DNA from: Oscillospiraceae bacterium
GTDB lineage: Bacteria > Bacillota > Clostridia > Oscillospirales > Oscillospiraceae
NCBI GenBank assembly: GCA_022800665.1
Contig: JAAWQS010000026.1
Span: forward strand, 1-36,299
Reading direction: 5' to 3'
Length of the DNA: 36,299 bases
The translations under genes and the position numbers were made by a program. This document shows, piece by piece, positions 25,281-34,248 of this stretch. The notes under the pieces were generated by a model, which made no database searches, was not told where the DNA came from, and worked only from the letters and a program-made list of their open reading frames with translations. Numbering within the stretch: the stretch's first letter is position 1; each line of letters begins with the position of its first letter.

Positions 25281-25679
25281 ATGCACATTACAGACCCCAT
25301 CGCGGATATGCTCACCCGAATCCGCAATGCCAACAGCGCCCGGCATGAGACCGTGGACGTGCCTGCGTCCAACATGAAAAAGAGCATCGCCCAGATCCTG
25401 CTGGACGAGGGCTATATCAAGAGCTTCCAGCTCATCGACGACGGTACCCAGGGCGTCATCCGCATCACCCTGAAGTACAACGCCGGCAAGGAGCGGGTCA
25501 TCACCAACCTGCGCCGGGTCAGCAAGCCGGGCCTGCGGGTCTACGCGGGCGCAGACGAGCTGCCCAGAGTCCTGCGGGGCCTCGGCATCGCCATCGTCTC
25601 CACATCCAAGGGCGTCATGACCGATAAGGCCGCCAGAGCGGCCCACATCGGCGGGGAAGTCCTGGCATTCGTCTGGTAA
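25281..25679 (+). CDS. rpsH: 30S ribosomal protein S8
   Basis: 132 residues. Primary 16S rRNA-binding protein and, in E. coli, the repressor of the spc operon. [17 protein letters not shown] and the C-terminal [26 protein letters not shown] (as [13 protein letters not shown] and GGEVLAFVW) are diagnostic. Start 25281 has AGGAGG upstream; an in-frame ATG at 25212 lies in the structured gap and precedes the homologous region. Confidence 0.97.
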   Translation: MHITDPIADMLTRIRNANSARHETVDVPASNMKKSIAQILLDEGYIKSFQLIDDGTQGVIRITLKYNAGKERVITNLRRVSKPGLRVYAGADELPRVLRGLGIAIVSTSKGVMTDKAARAAHIGGEVLAFVW

Positions 25680-25693
25680 GGAGGGTATTTGAG

Positions 25694-26239
25694 ATGAGTA
25701 GAATCGGCAGAATGCCCATTACCGTCCCCGCCGGCGTTGACGTCAGCGTGGCCGATGGCAATGTGGTTACGGTCAAGGGCCCCAAGGGTACCCTGACCAA
25801 GCAGCTCCATCCCGCTATGGTGATTGAGCAGAACGGAACGGAGATCAACGTCAAGCGTCCCTCCGACTCCAAGGAGCACCGCTCTCTCCACGGCCTCACC
25901 CGCACCCTGCTTCACAACATGGTGGTGGGCGTGAACGAGACCTATAAAAAAGAGCTGGAAATCAACGGCGTGGGCTACCGCGCCGTCAAAGAGGGCAAGA
26001 ACCTGGTCATGAACCTGGGCTATTCCCATCAGGTGACTGTCCCGGAGGTGGACGGCATCACCATTGAGGTCCCCTCCCCCAACAAGGTCGTCATCGTCGG
26101 CTGCGACAAGCAGCAGGTGGGCCAGTTCGCCGCCGAGGTCCGGGAGAAGCGTCCTCCCGAACCCTATAAGGGCAAGGGCATCAAGTATGCCGACGAGGTC
26201 ATCCGCCGCAAGGTGGGCAAGACCGGCGCGAAGAAGTAA
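25694..26239 (+). CDS. rplF: 50S ribosomal protein L6
   Basis: 181 residues. Near the GTPase-associated centre. SRIGRMPITVPAGVDV opens it and the two-fold repeated domain ends in the signature KRPPEPYKGKGIKYADEVIR. GGAGG precedes the start. Confidence 0.98.
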   Translation: MSRIGRMPITVPAGVDVSVADGNVVTVKGPKGTLTKQLHPAMVIEQNGTEINVKRPSDSKEHRSLHGLTRTLLHNMVVGVNETYKKELEINGVGYRAVKEGKNLVMNLGYSHQVTVPEVDGITIEVPSPNKVVIVGCDKQQVGQFAAEVREKRPPEPYKGKGIKYADEVIRRKVGKTGAKK

Positions 26240-26255
26240 GGAGGCGAGCTGAAAG

Positions 26256-26606
26256 ATGATTAAGAAACCCGACACCAACGCACAGCGGCTCAAGAGACAC
26301 AAGAGAGTGCGCGCCAAGATCTCCGGCACAGCGGAGCGGCCCCGCCTGAACGTGTTCCGCAGCGAGAAAAATATCTACGCCCAGGTAATCGACGACGTCA
26401 GCGGCGTGACCCTCTGCTCCGCCTCCTCCCTCAAGCTGGAGCACGGCGGCAACAAGGACGCCGCCCGCGAGGTGGGCAAGGCCGTGGCAAAAGCGGCCCT
26501 GGCCAAAGGCATTGAGAACGTTGTCTTCGACCGCGGCGGCTACCTGTACCATGGCCGCGTGGCCGAGCTGGCGGAAGGCGCCCGCGAGGGCGGCCTGAAA
26601 TTCTAA
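26256..26606 (+). CDS. rplR: 50S ribosomal protein L18
   Basis: 116 residues. Binds 5S rRNA with L5. [20 protein letters not shown] and [19 protein letters not shown] are typical. GGAGG upstream. Confidence 0.98.
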   Translation: MIKKPDTNAQRLKRHKRVRAKISGTAERPRLNVFRSEKNIYAQVIDDVSGVTLCSASSLKLEHGGNKDAAREVGKAVAKAALAKGIENVVFDRGGYLYHGRVAELAEGAREGGLKF

Positions 26607-26623
26607 GGGAGGAGGAAATTACC

Positions 26624-27127
26624 ATGGCTGGCAGATTTGAAAAACCCCAGAGCGAGTATATTGAAAAAGTCGTGAACCTCAACCGGGTTTCCAAGACGGT
26701 CAAGGGCGGCCGCGTGATGAAATTCTCCGCCCTGATGGTCGTGGGCGACGGCAAGGGCAAGGTGGGCTTCGGCCTCGGCAAAGCCGCCGAGGTCCCGGAG
26801 GCAATCCGGAAGGGTCTGGAGGACGCCAAGAAAAACATGGTCAACATCACCATGTCCGGCACCACCATCCCCCACGAGGTCATCGGCGAGTTCGGCGCGG
26901 GCCGCGTGATGCTGAAACCCGCCGCCGAAGGTACCGGCATCATTGCCGGCGGACCCGTCCGCGCGGTGATGGAGGCCGCCGGCGTGAAGGACATCCGCGC
27001 CAAGTGCCTGCGCTCCAATAACCCCCAGAACGTGGTGGCCGCCACCTTCCAGGGCCTGCGCTCCCTGCGCGGTCCGGAGGAAGTGGCCCGCATCCGGGGC
27101 AAGAGCGTGGAAGAGATCGTAGGGTAA
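26624..27127 (+). CDS. rpsE: 30S ribosomal protein S5
   Basis: 167 residues. Lines the mRNA entry channel and affects decoding fidelity. The double-stranded RNA-binding-like N-domain contains [22 protein letters not shown], and [19 protein letters not shown] follows. GGAGGAG precedes the ATG. Confidence 0.98.
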   Translation: MAGRFEKPQSEYIEKVVNLNRVSKTVKGGRVMKFSALMVVGDGKGKVGFGLGKAAEVPEAIRKGLEDAKKNMVNITMSGTTIPHEVIGEFGAGRVMLKPAAEGTGIIAGGPVRAVMEAAGVKDIRAKCLRSNNPQNVVAATFQGLRSLRGPEEVARIRGKSVEEIVG

Positions 27128-27141
27128 GGAGGAGACGAGAT

Positions 27142-27324
27142 ATGGCAAAGCTGAACATCAAGCTCGTCAAGAGCCTTAACGGCAGGCTGGCAAAGCACAT
27201 CGCCACCGCCAATTCCCTGGGACTGCGGCGGATCGGCGACGCCACCGAGCAGCCTGACAATCCACAGACCCGTGGCAAGATCGCCCAGATCGGCTATCTG
27301 CTCCGCGTCGAAGAGACCAAATAA
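27142..27324 (+). CDS. rpmD: 50S ribosomal protein L30
   Basis: 60 residues, typical size. [12 protein letters not shown], then [28 protein letters not shown] (read in two parts), match L30. Some bacteria lack this gene; it is intact here between rpsE and rplO as in most Firmicutes. Confidence 0.96.
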   Translation: MAKLNIKLVKSLNGRLAKHIATANSLGLRRIGDATEQPDNPQTRGKIAQIGYLLRVEETK

Positions 27325-27338
27325 GGAGGTACCGGACA

Positions 27339-27779
27339 ATGAATCTGCATGAACTGTCTCCCGCCGCCGGCTCCACTCAGGTGGGCAAGCGCAAAGGCCG
27401 GGGCGCCGGTACGGGCAACGGCAAGACCGCAGGCCGCGGTCACAAGGGCCAGAAGGCCCGCAGCGGCGGCGGCGTGCGCGTCGGCTTTGAAGGCGGCCAG
27501 ATGCCTCTGGCCCGCCGGGTGCCGAAGCGCGGGTTCAACAATATCTTCGCAAAACCCCTGGAGATTATCAATCTCCGGGACCTGGAACAATTTGACAACG
27601 GCGACACCGTCACCGCCCAGGTGCTCCTGGACCGGGGGATCCTCAGCAAATGCCCCTACGGCTATAAGGTGCTGGGCAACGGGAAGCTGACAAAGAAAAT
27701 TACAGTGGAAGCGTCCGCATTTTCCAAGTCCGCACAGGCTGCTATCGAGGCCGCGGGCGGGAAGGCGGAGGTGAGGTAA
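27339..27779 (+). CDS. rplO: 50S ribosomal protein L15
   Basis: 146 residues. Late assembly protein. [20 protein letters not shown] and [23 protein letters not shown] (in two parts) are diagnostic. GGAGG before the start; four bases separate its stop from secY. Confidence 0.98.
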   Translation: MNLHELSPAAGSTQVGKRKGRGAGTGNGKTAGRGHKGQKARSGGGVRVGFEGGQMPLARRVPKRGFNNIFAKPLEIINLRDLEQFDNGDTVTAQVLLDRGILSKCPYGYKVLGNGKLTKKITVEASAFSKSAQAAIEAAGGKAEVR

Positions 27780-27783
27780 CAGC

Positions 27784-29067
27784 ATGATCCAAACCATTCG
27801 CAAGGCGTGGGGTATCCCGGAGCTGCGCAAGAAGATCATGTTCACCCTGATGATCCTGGTCATCTACCGCCTGGGCAGCGCCATTCCCGTCCCCTATGTG
27901 GACACCGGTATGCTGCGCACGTATCTCGACGGCATGGGCACCACTATCCTGGGCCTGTACGACGTGATGAGCGGCGGCGCTTTCTCCCAGGCCACCGTCT
28001 TTGCTTTGGGTATTCAGCCCTATATCAACAGTTCCATCATCATCCAGCTGCTTACCGTGGCCATCCCGGCCCTGGAGCGGATGCAGCGGGAGGGCGGCGA
28101 GGAGGGCAAAAAGAAGCTCCAGTCCATCACCCGCTACTCTACCGTCGCTATCGCGCTCCTGCAGGCTTTCGGCTACTACGCCATTATGAAGCAGGCCCAG
28201 ATCCTGCTCAACCCCAGCGTATGGGCGGCTATGGTCATTATCATCTCCTTCGTTGCCGGCTCCAGCTTCTTGATGTGGCTGGGCGAGCAGTGCAATGAGT
28301 TCGGCGTGGGCAACGGCATCTCCATGATCCTCTTCGCAGGTATCATCGCCCGGATCCCCAACATGATTTCCACTGTGCAGAGAGCCATCATCTCCGGCGC
28401 CATGCACTGGGCCTGGGCGGCCCTGATCGTGGTGGGCGTGCTGCTGCTGGTGGTGCTGATCGTCTTCGTTCACGACGCCGAGCGCCGTATCCCGGTCCAG
28501 TACGCCAAGCGTCAGGTGGGCCGCAAGATGTACGGCGGTCAGACCAGCAGCCTGCCTATGAAGGTGAATATGTCCGGCGTGCTGCCCGTCATCTTCGCCC
28601 AGTCCATCGCCACCATCCCCGCTACCATCGGCGCGTTCCTGCCCCCTCCCGACGAGGGTACCTTCGCCTATTCCCTGCTGAACGCCATCGACACCAAGTC
28701 CTTCTTCTACCTGGTGATCTACTTTGTGCTGATTATCGGCTTCAGCTACTTCTATGCCACCATCCAGTTCAACCCCGTGGAGATTTCCAATAATCTCAAG
28801 CGCAACGGCGGCTTTATCCCTGGCTTCCGTCCGGGACGCCCCACCAGCGACTTCATCGCGCGGGTGCTGAGCAAGATTACGCTCTTCGGAGCCATTTATC
28901 TGGGCGTCGTCGCCATCCTGCCCCTGCTGGCCGATAAGTTTAACCAGGGCGTGAATATCGGCATCGGCGGAACCTCCATCATCATCGTCGTGGGCGTGGC
29001 CCTGGAGACAGTGCAGGCCCTGGAGAACCAGATGGTCATGCGCCAGTATAAGGGCTTCCTGGAGTAA
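27784..29067 (+). CDS. secY: Preprotein translocase subunit SecY
   Basis: 427 residues, about ten transmembrane segments, first at roughly 18-37. Central channel of the Sec translocon. The opening segment (KAWGIPELRKKIMFTLMILV, IYRLGSAIPVPYVD) and the plug region with GGAFSQATVFALGIQPYINSS (two parts, about 60-82) are typical. The cytosolic loop KRQVGRKMYGGQTSSLPMKVN (in parts, about 240-260) contacts SecA and ribosome. The Shine-Dalgarno (GGAGGTGAGG) lies in the rplO end. Confidence 0.98.
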   Translation: MIQTIRKAWGIPELRKKIMFTLMILVIYRLGSAIPVPYVDTGMLRTYLDGMGTTILGLYDVMSGGAFSQATVFALGIQPYINSSIIIQLLTVAIPALERMQREGGEEGKKKLQSITRYSTVAIALLQAFGYYAIMKQAQILLNPSVWAAMVIIISFVAGSSFLMWLGEQCNEFGVGNGISMILFAGIIARIPNMISTVQRAIISGAMHWAWAALIVVGVLLLVVLIVFVHDAERRIPVQYAKRQVGRKMYGGQTSSLPMKVNMSGVLPVIFAQSIATIPATIGAFLPPPDEGTFAYSLLNAIDTKSFFYLVIYFVLIIGFSYFYATIQFNPVEISNNLKRNGGFIPGFRPGRPTSDFIARVLSKITLFGAIYLGVVAILPLLADKFNQGVNIGIGGTSIIIVVGVALETVQALENQMVMRQYKGFLE

Positions 29068-29082
29068 GGAGAAGAAACGGTT

Positions 29083-29721
29083 ATGAAACTGATTCTGTTG
29101 GGCGCCCCAGGCGCCGGGAAGGGTACCCAGGCGGAGATCCTCTGCAAAAAACTGGGCATCCCCTCCATCTCCACCGGCAACATCCTCCGCGCCGCCATCA
29201 AGGACGGCACCCCCACCGGCCTGAAAGCCAAGTCGTTTATCGACGCCGGCGCCCTGGTGCCTGATGAGGTCATCATCGGCATCGTGGACGAGCGGCTGGC
29301 CCAGGCCGACTGCAAAAACGGCTATATCCTGGACGGCGTGCCCCGCACCATCGCCCAGGCCGAGGCCCTGGAGAAAGCCGGCATCTCCTTTGATGCCGTC
29401 GTCTCCATTGAGATCAGCGAGGAGGAAATCCTCCGCCGCATGGGCGGCCGCCGCGTGTGCGGCGCCTGCGGCGCCAGCTACAACGTGGAGTTCGTCCCCC
29501 CAAGAGTGGAGGGCATCTGCGACAGCTGCGGCGGCACGCTGATCCAGCGCAAGGATGATACGCCTGAGACGGTCCGCGAGCGCCTCAAGGTCTATCATAC
29601 AGAGACGGAACCTCTGGTGGACTTCTACGGGAGCCGGGGTCTTCTGCGCCCGGTCCGCTCCGCGGATACCAAGGAAGCCACCACGCAGGCCATCCTGGAC
29701 GTATTGGGAATCGCAGAATGA
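29083..29721 (+). CDS. adk: Adenylate kinase, zinc-binding LID
   Basis: 212 residues. Interconverts ATP + AMP and 2 ADP. P-loop GAPGAGKGT (7-15). The AMP-binding segment reads STGNILRAA, with Asn where most family members have Asp, and DGVPRT (84-89) where most have DGFPRT. The LID carries four zinc cysteines, Cys126, Cys129, Cys146 and Cys149, the Gram-positive pattern. The stop overlaps map by four bases (ATGA). Confidence 0.97.
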   Translation: MKLILLGAPGAGKGTQAEILCKKLGIPSISTGNILRAAIKDGTPTGLKAKSFIDAGALVPDEVIIGIVDERLAQADCKNGYILDGVPRTIAQAEALEKAGISFDAVVSIEISEEEILRRMGGRRVCGACGASYNVEFVPPRVEGICDSCGGTLIQRKDDTPETVRERLKVYHTETEPLVDFYGSRGLLRPVRSADTKEATTQAILDVLGIAE

Positions 29722-30485
29722 TTACCCTGAAATCCAGCCGGGAACTGGAATTTATGCGCCTCTCCGGCAAAATTACCGCGGCGGCCCGCGCCTTGGCGGG
29801 GGCTATGGTAGAGCCTGGCGTGTCCACCCGGGAAATCAATAAGGAAGTACACCGTTTCATTAAGTCCAAAGGCGCCGTGCCCTCCTTCCTGGGCTATAAC
29901 GGCTTTCCGGCCAGCGTGTGCATCTCCGTCAACGACGAGGTCATTCACGGCATCCCCGGAGGCCGGATTCTGCGGGAGGGGGACATCGTGTCCATCGATG
30001 TGGGAGCCTTCAAAAACGGCTTCCACGGCGACTGCGCCGCAACCTTCCCCTGCGGAAAAATTTCCGATGAGGCCCAGCGTCTCATCGACGTGACCCGGCA
30101 GAGCTTCTTCGAAGGCATCCGGTACGCCCGCGAGGGCTACCGCCTGCCGGATCTCTGCGGGGCAATCCAGCGGTATGTGGAGGACAACGGCTTCTCCGTG
30201 GTGCGCGAGTACGTGGGCCACGGGCTGGGCAGCAAAATGCACGAGGAGCCGGAAGTCCCCAATTATGTGGAGCGTAAAATGGGCCGTCCCCGCTTCCTGC
30301 GGGGCATGACCATCGCTGTGGAGCCTATGGTGAACGCCGGACTGGCCGCGGTCCAGGTCATGCCGGACGGCTGGACTGTGACGACCCAGGACGGGAAGCT
30401 CTCCGCCCACTATGAGAACTCCATTCTCATCACCGGGCGGGGTGAGCCGGAACTCCTGACTGATCCGGAGGCGAAAGCGGAGTAA
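29718..30485 (+). CDS. map: Methionine aminopeptidase, type I
   Basis: 255 residues. Removes the initiator methionine from nascent proteins. All five metal ligands are present: Asp94, Asp105, His168, Glu202 and Glu233, in [27 protein letters not shown] and HYENSILIT. Translationally coupled to adk. Standard place in the spc-alpha junction of Firmicutes. Confidence 0.97.
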   Translation: MITLKSSRELEFMRLSGKITAAARALAGAMVEPGVSTREINKEVHRFIKSKGAVPSFLGYNGFPASVCISVNDEVIHGIPGGRILREGDIVSIDVGAFKNGFHGDCAATFPCGKISDEAQRLIDVTRQSFFEGIRYAREGYRLPDLCGAIQRYVEDNGFSVVREYVGHGLGSKMHEEPEVPNYVERKMGRPRFLRGMTIAVEPMVNAGLAAVQVMPDGWTVTTQDGKLSAHYENSILITGRGEPELLTDPEAKAE

Positions 30486-30488
30486 GTT

Positions 30489-30773
30489 ATGGACGTAGCG
30501 CGATCAGACATTGTTCAATCAATTGCCGGCAGGGATAAGGGAAAGCTCTTCTTCGTCCTGGACGTGGAGGGAGAATACCTGCTGCTGGCGGACGGAAAGG
30601 TCCGGCGGCTGGAAAGCCCCAAGCGGAAAAAGCGCAAGCACGCCCTGCTCGCCGCCCGCTATGAATGCCGGACCGCCGATAAGATCAGAAGCGGAGAGAA
30701 AGTTACCAACAGTGAGCTCCGCAGGACCCTCGCCCAGTACGGCGGGGAAGGTGATCAAGACCAGGAGGGATGA
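30489..30773 (+). CDS. KOW-domain RNA-binding protein (L14e-like)
   Basis: 94 residues. The N-terminal segment (about 5-40: [20 protein letters not shown]) is a KOW motif; a basic stretch SPKRKKRKH (43-51) follows. This small protein is common between map and infA in clostridia and bacilli and is usually annotated as a KOW or L14e/L6e-like RNA-binding protein. A ribosome-associated role is inferred from location and charge only. It lies three bases after map, and its end overlaps the infA Shine-Dalgarno. Confidence 0.85.
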   Translation: MDVARSDIVQSIAGRDKGKLFFVLDVEGEYLLLADGKVRRLESPKRKKRKHALLAARYECRTADKIRSGEKVTNSELRRTLAQYGGEGDQDQEG

Positions 30774-30777
30774 GCAC

Positions 30778-30996
30778 TTGGCAAAATCCGACATGATCGA
30801 GGTTGAGGGCGTGGTCGTAGAGGCCCTCCCCAACACTACATTCCAAGTAGACATTGGAAACGGGCATACCATTCTGGCCCATATTTCCGGAAAACTAAGG
30901 ATGAATTTCATCAGGATCCTGCCCGGTGACAAAGTCACGGTGGAGATGTCTCCCTATGACCTGACCCGCGGCCGGATCACTTGGCGTACGAAGTAG
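30778..30996 (+). CDS. infA: Translation initiation factor IF-1, TTG start
   Basis: 72 residues, exact family length when read from TTG 30778: (M)[18 protein letters not shown]. An OB-fold factor that blocks the A site during initiation. The conserved end [15 protein letters not shown] is intact. The TTG is chosen because AGGAGGG sits eight bases upstream and the next ATG, five codons later, would drop the conserved AKSD start. Gene finders biased to ATG would shorten this gene or extend it backward. Confidence 0.95.
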   Translation: MAKSDMIEVEGVVVEALPNTTFQVDIGNGHTILAHISGKLRMNFIRILPGDKVTVEMSPYDLTRGRITWRTK

Positions 30997-31009
30997 GAGG
31001 TTACACACC

Positions 31010-31123
31010 ATGAAAGTAAGACCGTCCGTAAAGCCCATGTGCGAAAAGTGCAAGATTATTCGCCGCAAGGGCCGCCTGATGGTGATCTGCGAAAATCCTA
31101 AGCATAAGCAGAGACAGGGCTAA
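31010..31123 (+). CDS. rpmJ: 50S ribosomal protein L36
   Basis: 37 residues, too short for most length filters. [20 protein letters not shown] onward; zinc ligands Cys11, Cys14, Cys27 and His32, the zinc-containing form. AGGAGG lies upstream. The standard position is between infA and rpsM. Confidence 0.97.
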   Translation: MKVRPSVKPMCEKCKIIRRKGRLMVICENPKHKQRQG

Positions 31124-31146
31124 GTGAATTTGGAGGTGCTATTTTA

Positions 31147-31515
31147 ATGGCAAGAATTGCCGGTATTGACCTGCCCAAGGATAAGAGGATTGAGATCGGC
31201 CTCACCTATATCTATGGGATTGGCAGAAAGAGCGCCAAGGATATCTTGGCGAAGACGGGGGTCAACCCCGACACCCGCGTGAAGGATCTCACCGAGGCGG
31301 ATGAGAATAAGCTCCGCGAGGCCATCGACCACGGCTATACCGTGGAGGGCGACCTGCGCCGCTCCGTGGCCCTGGACATCAAACGCCTGACCGAGATCGG
31401 CTGCTACCGGGGCATCCGCCACCGCCGCGGCCTGCCCGTGCGCGGCCAGCGCAGCAAAACCAACGCACGCACCCGCAAGGGTCCCAAGAAGACCATTGCC
31501 AACAAGAAGAAGTAA
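31147..31515 (+). CDS. rpsM: 30S ribosomal protein S13
   Basis: 122 residues. In the 30S head, contacts P-site tRNA and L5. [20 protein letters not shown] and the [22 protein letters not shown] segment (read in parts) are diagnostic; the Lys-rich tail is normal. TTGGAGG precedes the ATG. Confidence 0.98.
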   Translation: MARIAGIDLPKDKRIEIGLTYIYGIGRKSAKDILAKTGVNPDTRVKDLTEADENKLREAIDHGYTVEGDLRRSVALDIKRLTEIGCYRGIRHRRGLPVRGQRSKTNARTRKGPKKTIANKKK

Positions 31516-31530
31516 GGAGGGAGATCTATT

Positions 31531-31932
31531 ATGGCTGCACCTAAGACTGGCAAGCGGGTCATCCGCCGCCGCCGCGAGAAGAAGAACATTGAGAGAGGCC
31601 AGGTCCATATCCGTTCTTCCTTCAACAATACCATGGTGACTGTCACCGATACCCAGGGCAACGCCATCTCCTGGGCTTCCTCCGGCGGACAGGGCTTCCG
31701 TGGCAGTAAGAAGAGCACGCCCTTCGCCGCTCAGACCGCCGCCGAGGTGGCCGCCCGCGCCGCGATGGAGCACGGCCTGAAGACCGTCGAGGTCTTTGTC
31801 AAAGGCCCCGGTCAGGGCCGCGAGGCCGCCATCCGCGCTCTGCAGGCCGTGGGCCTGGAGGTGACGATGATCAAGGACGTTACCCCCATCCCCCACAACG
31901 GCTGCCGCCCCCCCAAGCGCCGCCGCGTCTAA
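31531..31932 (+). CDS. rpsK: 30S ribosomal protein S11
   Basis: 133 residues. Platform protein near the mRNA exit. [34 protein letters not shown] and the end [12 protein letters not shown] are diagnostic. GGAGGG upstream. Confidence 0.98.
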   Translation: MAAPKTGKRVIRRRREKKNIERGQVHIRSSFNNTMVTVTDTQGNAISWASSGGQGFRGSKKSTPFAAQTAAEVAARAAMEHGLKTVEVFVKGPGQGREAAIRALQAVGLEVTMIKDVTPIPHNGCRPPKRRRV

Positions 31933-31959
31933 TTCGGAAGAAGGAGGAAATTTTTCATT

Positions 31960-32565
31960 ATGGCTAAGAATATGCAGCCCATCGCCAAGCGCTGCAAGGC
32001 TTTGGGCATCTCTCCCGCCGCCATGGGCTACGCCGGTAAAACCACCGAGCGTAATTCCAACAACCAGATGCGGAAGAAGAAGAGTGAATATGCGCTGCAG
32101 CTCCAGGAGAAGCAGAAGGTGAAGTTCGTCTACGGCGTCATGGAGAAGCAGTTCCGCATGTACTACGAGAAGGCCGCCAGAATGCAGGGCAAAACCGGCG
32201 AGGAACTGCTGGTCCTCATCGAGCGCCGCCTGGACAACGTGGTCTACCGCCTGGGCTTCGCCTCTACCCGCCGCCAGGCCCGGCAGCTGGTCAGCCACGC
32301 CCATTTTACCGTCAACGGAAAGAAAGTAAACATCCCCTCCTATCTCGTCAAGCCCGGCGATGTGATCGAGGTTCGGGATACCAGCCGCTCCTCTGCCATC
32401 TTTAAGCGCCTGACCGGCGAGGATGCGCCGGTGGTGTTGGTGCCCGAGTGGCTGGACCGGGAGAAAAACGTGCTCAAAGGCACGGTGTCCCGCCTGCCCG
32501 TCCGCGAGGACATCAATGATATGCCCATTGAGGAGCATCTCATCGTCGAGTTGTACTCCAAGTAA
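31960..32565 (+). CDS. rpsD: 30S ribosomal protein S4, zinc-free form
   Basis: 201 residues. Primary 16S-binding protein that also represses the alpha operon in enterobacteria. The N-terminus ([20 protein letters not shown]) has a single Cys, so the four-cysteine zinc site of the other S4 type is absent. The S4 RNA-binding domain begins near residue 90 ([20 protein letters not shown]). In B. subtilis rpsD is elsewhere; here it is kept in the alpha segment, as in many clostridia. GGAGGAAAT upstream. Confidence 0.97.
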   Translation: MAKNMQPIAKRCKALGISPAAMGYAGKTTERNSNNQMRKKKSEYALQLQEKQKVKFVYGVMEKQFRMYYEKAARMQGKTGEELLVLIERRLDNVVYRLGFASTRRQARQLVSHAHFTVNGKKVNIPSYLVKPGDVIEVRDTSRSSAIFKRLTGEDAPVVLVPEWLDREKNVLKGTVSRLPVREDINDMPIEEHLIVELYSK

Positions 32566-32650
32566 TAGGAGTCTACCCTCGATAATCACGCGAATGGAAT
32601 TTAGCGCGGGCCGGCCCCTGGCCGAATCCGCATGAGAAGGAGGGTACTGG

Positions 32651-33601
32651 ATGATTGAAATTGAGAAGCCCCAAATCGAGTGTATCGAGACCCCTGGCGA
32701 CGATTCTTACGGCAAATATGTGGTAGAGCCCCTGGAGAGAGGCTACGGTACCACCCTCGGCAACGCCCTGCGGCGTATTATGCTCTCGTCCCTCCCCGGC
32801 ACTGCCGCCACCAGTATCAAAATCGCTGGCGTGCAGCATGAGTTCACCACCATCCCCGGCGTCAAAGAGGACGTGACGGAGATCGTGCTGAATATCAAGC
32901 AGCTGATCACCAAGCTCTACAGCGAAGGGGTGAAGACCGTCTTTATCGAGGCGGTTGGCCCCTGCGAGGTGACAGCCGGGGATATCAAGAGCGACGGCGA
33001 GGTGGAAGTGCTCAATCCGGACCTGCACATTGCCACTCTGGGCAGCGGCGCAACGCTGAACATGGAGATCACCCTCAGCCATGGCCGCGGCTACGTGCCC
33101 GCTGACCGCAATAAGCCCCAGCAGAGCATTATCGGCGTCATCCCCGTGGATTCCATCTATACCCCGGTTTATAAGGTCAATTATACGGTGGAAAATACCC
33201 GCGTGGGGAATATGACCGACTTCGACAAGCTGACCATTGAGGTCTGGACCGATTCCACAATCTCCGCCAGAGACGCGGTGAGCCTGGGCGCGAAGATCCT
33301 CTGCGACCACTTCACCCTCTTCACCGACCTCAGCGATACCCTGAGCATGAAGTCCACTGTGGTGGAAAAGGCGGAGACCCAGCGGGATAAGGTGCTGGAG
33401 CTGACCATTGAGGAGCTGGACCTGAGCGTGCGCAGCTTCAACTGCCTGAAACGGGCCAACATCAATACGGTGGAGGACCTGATCAGCAAGACCGAGGACG
33501 AGATGATGAAGGTCCGCAACCTGGGGCGCAAGTCCCTGGAGGAGGTCATCAACAAGCTGTCCATGATGGGTCTGTCCCTCACGGACGAGGAAAACAGCTG
33601 A
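32651..33601 (+). CDS. rpoA: RNA polymerase subunit alpha
   Basis: 316 residues. N-terminal domain (1 to about 225) dimerises and nucleates polymerase assembly: [20 protein letters not shown] and [12 protein letters not shown] are typical. The C-terminal domain (about 245-312) binds UP elements and activators: [20 protein letters not shown] and [10 protein letters not shown]. An 85-base gap after rpsD precedes it, with GAAGGAGGG as Shine-Dalgarno and no clear promoter. Confidence 0.98.
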   Translation: MIEIEKPQIECIETPGDDSYGKYVVEPLERGYGTTLGNALRRIMLSSLPGTAATSIKIAGVQHEFTTIPGVKEDVTEIVLNIKQLITKLYSEGVKTVFIEAVGPCEVTAGDIKSDGEVEVLNPDLHIATLGSGATLNMEITLSHGRGYVPADRNKPQQSIIGVIPVDSIYTPVYKVNYTVENTRVGNMTDFDKLTIEVWTDSTISARDAVSLGAKILCDHFTLFTDLSDTLSMKSTVVEKAETQRDKVLELTIEELDLSVRSFNCLKRANINTVEDLISKTEDEMMKVRNLGRKSLEEVINKLSMMGLSLTDEENS

Positions 33602-33678
33602 TAAGATAAATAGATCAAACGCTGCCCGCCTCCCACGGCGGCGGCAGACAGAGCCTTTTGTAAAGGAGGAGAGCAACT

Positions 33679-34020
33679 ATGCCCGGAACACGCAAGCTCG
33701 GCAAAACAACCGACCAACGCAGGGCGATGCTCCGCCAGCAGGTGACAGATTTCCTGGATAAGGGTAAGATGGAGAGCACCGTTACCCGCTGCAAGGAGAT
33801 CCGGCCTCTGGCTGAGAAAATGATTACTTTGGGGAAGAAAGGCGATTTGGCCGCCTACCGCAAGGCCATGGCTTTCATTACCCGTGAAGATGTCGTCCAC
33901 AAGGTGTTTAAGGAGATCGCCCCCGGCTATATGGAGCGCAACGGCGGTTATACCCGTATCACCCGTACCGGCATCCGCCGCGGCGATGCCGCGGAAACCG
34001 CGATGATCGAGCTGGTTTGA
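33679..34020 (+). CDS. rplQ: 50S ribosomal protein L17
   Basis: 113 residues. [46 protein letters not shown] (in parts) and the [25 protein letters not shown] end (in parts) identify L17 at the tunnel exit. Last gene of the supercluster; the ecfA/ecfT/truA genes that commonly follow in Firmicutes are absent. The 77-base gap after rpoA contains a GC-rich hairpin around 33620-33646. Confidence 0.97.
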   Translation: MPGTRKLGKTTDQRRAMLRQQVTDFLDKGKMESTVTRCKEIRPLAEKMITLGKKGDLAAYRKAMAFITREDVVHKVFKEIAPGYMERNGGYTRITRTGIRRGDAAETAMIELV

Positions 34021-34056
34021 CGGCTGTCCCTCTTGTGAGAGCTTAGAACCGGCAGA

Positions 34057-34104
34057 AAAAGCCCTTTCGTGTGTGGAGTACTACACATACGAAAGGGCTT
34101 TTTT
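34057..34104 (+). terminator. Strong intrinsic terminator of the ribosomal supercluster
   Basis: AAAAGCCCTTTCGT (34057-34070) pairs perfectly with ACGAAAGGGCTTTT (34089-34102), extended by GTGT/ACAC inside, followed by a T run. A-rich upstream arm, so it could work on both strands. Confidence 0.93.
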
Positions 34105-34133
34105 GGCGTGCGGCCCACGCTGTAATTTCCCTA

Positions 34134-34162
34134 TTGCTTTTTTAGAACACCCATGATAAAAT
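34134..34162 (+). promoter_or_regulatory. Promoter of the apbE operon
   Basis: TTGCTT (34134-34139), 17 bases, TAAAAT (34157-34162), 29 bases after the supercluster terminator. Start is predicted near 34169. Confidence 0.65.
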
Positions 34163-34177
34163 TATAAATATAAGATC

Positions 34178-34226
34178 GCGTCAGGCTTTCTATCGCTGGG
34201 CCTTTGAAGATAGAAGGCTCTGACGC
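34178..34226 (+). terminator. Terminator-like hairpin in the apbE leader
   Basis: GCGTCAGGCTTTCTATC (34178-34194) pairs with GATAGAAGGCTCTGACGC (34209-34226): about 17 bp with one bulged base and one wobble, a 14-base loop, followed by CCCTTTTGTT. It begins within about 10 bases of the predicted transcript start and ends 22 bases before the apbE ATG. It may attenuate transcription, or protect the 5' end. Confidence 0.6.
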
Positions 34227-34248
34227 CCTTTTGTTAAGGAGCAGTCTC

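Noticed and set aside
27742..29598. Minus-strand frame of 618 codons opposite secY and adk, rich in His/Asp/Gly
   Set aside because: Composition is typical of the reverse of biased ribosomal-operon codons; no start signal. Long shadows opposite the rpsM-rpsD and rpoA genes were dropped for the same reason.
29083..30485. Frameshift at the adk/map junction
   Set aside because: The four-base ATGA overlap is normal translational coupling; both proteins are complete.
34204..34248. Upstream TTG start for apbE
   Set aside because: It would place translation inside the leader hairpin and put 15 residues ahead of the lipoprotein signal; ATG 34249 has a proper Shine-Dalgarno.
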